A DNA stretch of 64,000 nucleotides from Dipylidium caninum (Eukaryota; Platyhelminthes; Cestoda; Cyclophyllidea; Dipylidiidae). The notes beneath the pieces were generated by a model that saw only the letters and a program-made list of their open reading frames with translations, ran no database searches and was not told the DNA's origin. The translations under genes were made by a program, and so were the position numbers. The stretch covers positions 1,152,408 to 1,216,407 of the forward strand of contig QEYB01000282.1 in NCBI GenBank assembly GCA_017562135.1, written 5' to 3'. Shown in pieces: positions 60,098 through 64,000 of this stretch (position 1 is its first letter; the number at the start of each line of letters is the position of its first letter).

Positions 60098-62321
60098 TTC
60101 TGCTGTCCCCATACCATCCCACATTGTTCGCGAAATTTAAGCATTCCTACCTCCAGCCCCAAACGACTCCATAGTTCCAATCCTCTGATGGGAACCGGTG
60201 GCAAATGTTTTTTCCAGATCCGAGGTGTCCGTTAGCCGAGTAGAAGTCCACGAATGGAACTGTATTACTGGTGCTAGCCGCCGTTCTCTCGCTAGCCGCA
60301 TGTAAGAAAAGCGTTGACATAGTGGAGGTGGCTGAGTTGGAAATCCTGTGAAAGGCAAGAGAAACACGAGAAGGGGGGGCGGGGCGGGCCGGCGCGGAGT
60401 GGCCGTGGTGGCGGGTAGCGGCCGCTGGGCGGCTCAAAGACCGCGCCAGCAAAATTAAGAACGACGCGTACCCTGCCTTGCTCGCACGCTAGTCTACCCT
60501 GCCCAACATTTGACCAGAACCGTTCTGGGTAACGCGAAAAACATACACCATACGGCAGTCCGATTCCTCGCCGACCCTTTTTCCTCTTGACTACCACCAA
60601 ACCGCGACACTCAGCCAGCCTTCCCCTCTTCCTCGTCTCGATAGTAGAGGTCCCGGTATTCGAAGCGCTTACTTACTCGGCTAGTCGTTTCCTGCCCCTC
60701 CTTGCAAACAAAAAGGTGTTTAATAACGGTAACCGAAAGCGCAAGTCCCGAATCGCCTTTCTCTATATTTATTTATGATTCTTCCGCGAAGGTCAGTCTC
60801 TTTCAAACCCCTGCATGGCGAAGAATGACTCTACGACGCATCACTCTGCCTTCAGCCATGCAAAACCGTCGATAATGTCAGGCCAATACACTCTTTAATC
60901 GTGCATATCGTAATAATTAACCCATTGATTCTTTCCCTCCCCATTGATCTCTCTCTCTCTCTCTTCTCGAAGAAGGAATAAGGAGGCTTTCTTAGTTGGT
61001 AGTTGAGAGGACGAATATCAAAAGGAGAAGTAGTCTACTCGCGATACTTGCTGTGTTGCTTTGCGCACACTTGATTCATGCTTTTTGCCTACGTAGACGA
61101 TTACGTAATAAATGAATTGAGGGTTTAAATCTGATTGCGTTGCGTTTCAGATGACTGGCCTTTCTTGTTTTCGCACAGCGATTCGCGTGGATATCTTGGT
61201 TACGACTACTCAGGCTATGCGCAAGCAGGGACAAACTCTTGAGGCCAATCTGTATGCTGAACTCGAGCGCGTCAGTTGAACTGAGCGGACAGATATTTTG
61301 TTCCCTTAGCCACAAGCTACTCTATGTTTCAGAGCATTGAGTGCGCCTAACTGTTGAGTTGCCACTCACTAAACCCGGTAATTTTGTTGCCAGTAATGCT
61401 TCAATTGGGCTTACAGTTGGATCTTCATGACGCTTTTTCTTAGAGGGCCCTGGCAGGAAACGAATAAAAGTCAAGGTTAATTGTGAGAATCACTTTAAGA
61501 GACGAAGAACAGAAGAAGAAGAAGAAGGAGTCTGTGGACCAATGCCGCCTTGTTGTAGCTAACGTGTTTTGTTAGAGCGTGAGAACAGATCATCGTGCTA
61601 ATAATCGCTATCTTCTTAGCAATTTCTTTTTGTTAGATGTGATTTTATTGAGTCTTGTCCCTCTACCCAGAATCAGTGGTAGCGAGTAAGTGCGTCAAAC
61701 TTCTGGTGCCTGCTACGATCCGCCAGTTTATGGTGGCCAACATTGCACACGTAATCCAAATTTGGCCAACATCAGTCAGCTTCCACGTTATTTTATGTTT
61801 AGATTCGACATCGTGTAGGCGCTCTGTGAGTTTGTTTGTGAGTGACATTCACACAGAATGAACAGTTGGGAAAGTTTACATGCAATAATGCACCGGTCGA
61901 ATATTTTTTAGTTGAGGTGTTGTGTTGCATTTCGGCGTTGATGCCGCCTCCGAGTGTTTGTCCGGGGACCACTCGCCGGTTTTGCTTTCGACCCCACTTT
62001 AACAGGTGAAATGAGATTTTTTATCTTTTTTTATTTCGTTAATTCAAGTTATATTGTATTTGCTTCCCCTTTATGCAAATCATCTTATTCGCCATACTTA
62101 ATTTGAAGCCCAGTTGAAGCTAATATTGAAGTGATCTTCTACCCTGACTGAAGACTTAACATGTCCAAATTCATGTATTCGACGGAGGTATTTGCTTCCC
62201 GTGTCGTGACTGTGAGACGATTTTAATTAGCCAGTTGAAGAGCGTAACTTCCTTCAGTCGAGCCTCCATGCCAAAAATTACTGGTGCCCAGATTGAAGGC
62301 ACTGCGGAAAAAGTGTTGATA
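60098..62321 (+). pseudogene. Decayed ABHD17-like depalmitoylase gene
   Basis: Ordered fragments of an ABHD17 (alpha/beta hydrolase, protein depalmitoylase) lie on the plus strand in different frames: FCCP at 60098-60109, AFLPPAPNDSIVP at 60141-60179 just after an in-frame TAA, VDIL then GYDYSGYA at about 61187-61221, QTLEANLYAELE at about 61232-61267 one frame over, ASIGLTV plus a shifted DLH near 61398-61428 (the nucleophile elbow, normally GQSIG-TVPTVDLA), and KITGAQIEGTAEKVLI at 62274-62321 (family: KITSPVLIIHGTEDEVI). The order matches ABHD17, but frameshifts and stops break it, and no catalytic His region was found. Spacing suggests former introns, so this looks like a duplicated rather than retroposed copy. 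Confidence 0.5.
60947..60965. repeat. (TC)n simple repeat
   Basis: About nine TC units sit in the presumed intronic part of the decayed ABHD17-like copy. Confidence 0.8.
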
Positions 62322-64000
62322 GGTAAACGCAATGAAGATTGCCGCACTTCAAGTGTACGTTGCCAAATCCCGAGAAAGCGGCGGAATTGTGGTCCAGCTC
62401 CATTGGCTGGCTCAGTGCAGGCTTCCACTAATTCAGTTTGTGCTGTGTGTGTGAATGCTGAAACAGGTCTCGTGGTACGGGGGTTTTTCGTTCTTATCCG
62501 CGTTTCTCAGTGAGTAGATAATCGTGGTGAGCGTCTTTGCGTTCTACGACTGAATGTGATGTCACATATTACCGTCGTATGTTTGCAGTTGGTCCCGAGG
62601 CTCCCGAGGCTGGACGGGGGTGGAAGAGGCGCCACTTAATGACTTGACATTGGCTCCTAACGCTAAAGCTTGGAGGAGCCTGAAGCTCATAGACTGCTAT
62701 AGTCTGTGGTTAAAATAAGCTTAGAATGCGGGTTTTCGAGAGGAGTGTTTTGTCGTTTAGTATCTTCGTGGGTGTGGAAGGCTGACAGCGCGGTAGAGGC
62801 AGGAAAGGAAATCCTCATTTCGCGTGATTCTCTCGTCGTAGGAGCGACTGGAATATATGCTATTTAGGTTAATGTATGGTGTATGCCATGGCGAGCCTGT
62901 ATAGTAACCGCCGTGGTCTTGGCTATGTTTTAGAAGTGAAGAAATGAAGAGATGGAGTTGTAGGCTTCCCAACAAGGAGTGTTTGTTGCCCGAAGAGGAG
63001 CATGTAATTGTCGATTTGGCTGCAATGCTTAGCTTAACCCAGCATAATGACTTAGGTTGGGGTGAAATGCCCCAATTCAACCGTAACCCCTAATGATAAA
63101 TCAGTTACCTTGTTGAAAGATAAAAAATGGCCAGTTGTACTTGGCGCCAGATAGAGGGGAATGGAAAACCCACCTTGGTGGCTCTGCGTCTTATTTCGTT
63201 GGTTTGTAACAAAGCAGACTTCCTCGTACGTCCGCGTGGGCTTTGCGATACTGGAGATGCACTTGACGCAAGTTTCATCTTGTAATTTCCCCACACCATC
63301 GACGCGGGCTATCGTATGGTTATACTTACTCTTACCCTTGTTAGCAGCGTGCCTGGGAGCTGGGGGCGAGAAGGGGTCGTCGGACTCCGTCGGTTACGGC
63401 AGTCGAATATGCTATGTAGCAAATAGAATGAGGTGGGAAGTCGCGGGCAAAGGCTAAGTCGTTGCGAGTATGAGTGAAGTGACCTTGCGCAACTCCGTGA
63501 GAACCGGTCGTTTTGAAGCGACTGCGAAGTTCAAGTGACAGGGAACATCACGTCGTGGGTTGAAATGTTCGAGAAATTGTGCTCGTGTTTAAAAGCGAAA
63601 ATTTTGCCACCCAGTCTGAACTGGCGTCTGTGCCTTGTATGCCTTTCTTTTTCGTGCATTAGGTTGCCTGTGACATCAATCATTTCCAATATAACTTGAG
63701 CACTGGGAGAGTATGCTTCGTTCCCCCTCCCTGCAAGGGTTGCGTGGTAGGCGAATGACAGGCAGGTAGATTGCGACTCTACTCGAAGTTAAATGAAGGT
63801 GTCGAGGCTTTTGCACTACGACAGCGGGTGTCAAGACGGCACGAACGCATGACACGGAAAGTAGTCTTCATTGAGGGAGATCGCCTGTAACCGTCTTCTG
63901 CCAGGCTGGTTTGTAGAAGTTGGAGGTTAGTGGTAAAAGTCTTCCTCTTTATTTGTGTTGCGCGGTAGGTTGAGTTGTGAAATCGGCCACACTGGGTATG
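62322..64000. other. Right edge of window, no recognised gene
   Basis: Short open frames on both strands, such as 62757-63080 on minus and 63161-63457 on plus, show no motif or splice pattern I recognise. Confidence 0.45.

Overview
The window is eukaryotic, intron-rich and about 43% GC. It most likely comes from a parasitic flatworm, probably a cestode. The tropomyosin exons read like flatworm tropomyosin, many introns are only 27-50 nt, and a stray 28S rDNA fragment carries the ATAAATAAGCG variant I associate with lophotrochozoans and flatworms. Gene structures below were built by hand from splice sites, exon phase and remembered protein families. No search was run, and boundaries can be off by a few bases.

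Layout: (1) 1-3297, + strand: C-terminal part of an acidic protein with a PKA-RII-anchoring-type helix. (2) 4507-12289, +: NUP160, a scaffold nucleoporin of the Y complex. (3) 13545-15119, +: an intronless membrane protein I do not recognise. (4) 17143-31370, +: IFT140, of the ciliary IFT-A complex. Its introns hold three mariner transposon relics, one split by a piece of rDNA. (5) 34154-34656, +: a small three-exon gene ending in an MPLKIP/TTDN1-like DPWxG motif. (6) 37218-38426, -: Cdc34/UBE2R ubiquitin-conjugating enzyme. (7) 39529-40544, -: a compact tetraspanin, head-to-head with (8) 41011-46856, +: a USP8-like deubiquitinase. (9) 48754-54730, +: tropomyosin with two start exons and duplicated exons 4, 5, 6, 7, 8 and 9. 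(10) 56.1-58.5 kb: possible minus-strand coiled-coil gene remains. (11) 60.1-62.3 kb: a decayed ABHD17-like hydrolase on +. The rest shows nothing I recognise.

The genes do not form a pathway. Loose links are ubiquitin handling (UBE2R and USP8), membrane or endosomal biology (USP8 and tetraspanin), and scaffolds built from WD40-like propellers plus alpha-solenoids (NUP160 and IFT140).

The most notable object is the tropomyosin gene. Each of exons 4-9 exists as two copies of exactly equal length (118, 71, 76, 63, 70 and 83 nt), one canonical and one divergent. Together with the two first exons this gives a possible 128-isoform locus encoding proteins of 284 or 248 residues. Other points of interest are a 295-nt near-identical tract shared by two otherwise diverged mariner copies (possible gene conversion), the rDNA insertion flanked by a ~50-bp duplication, GC-AG introns in NUP160 and IFT140, an apparent 2-nt frameshift in IFT140, and introns of 27-33 nt.
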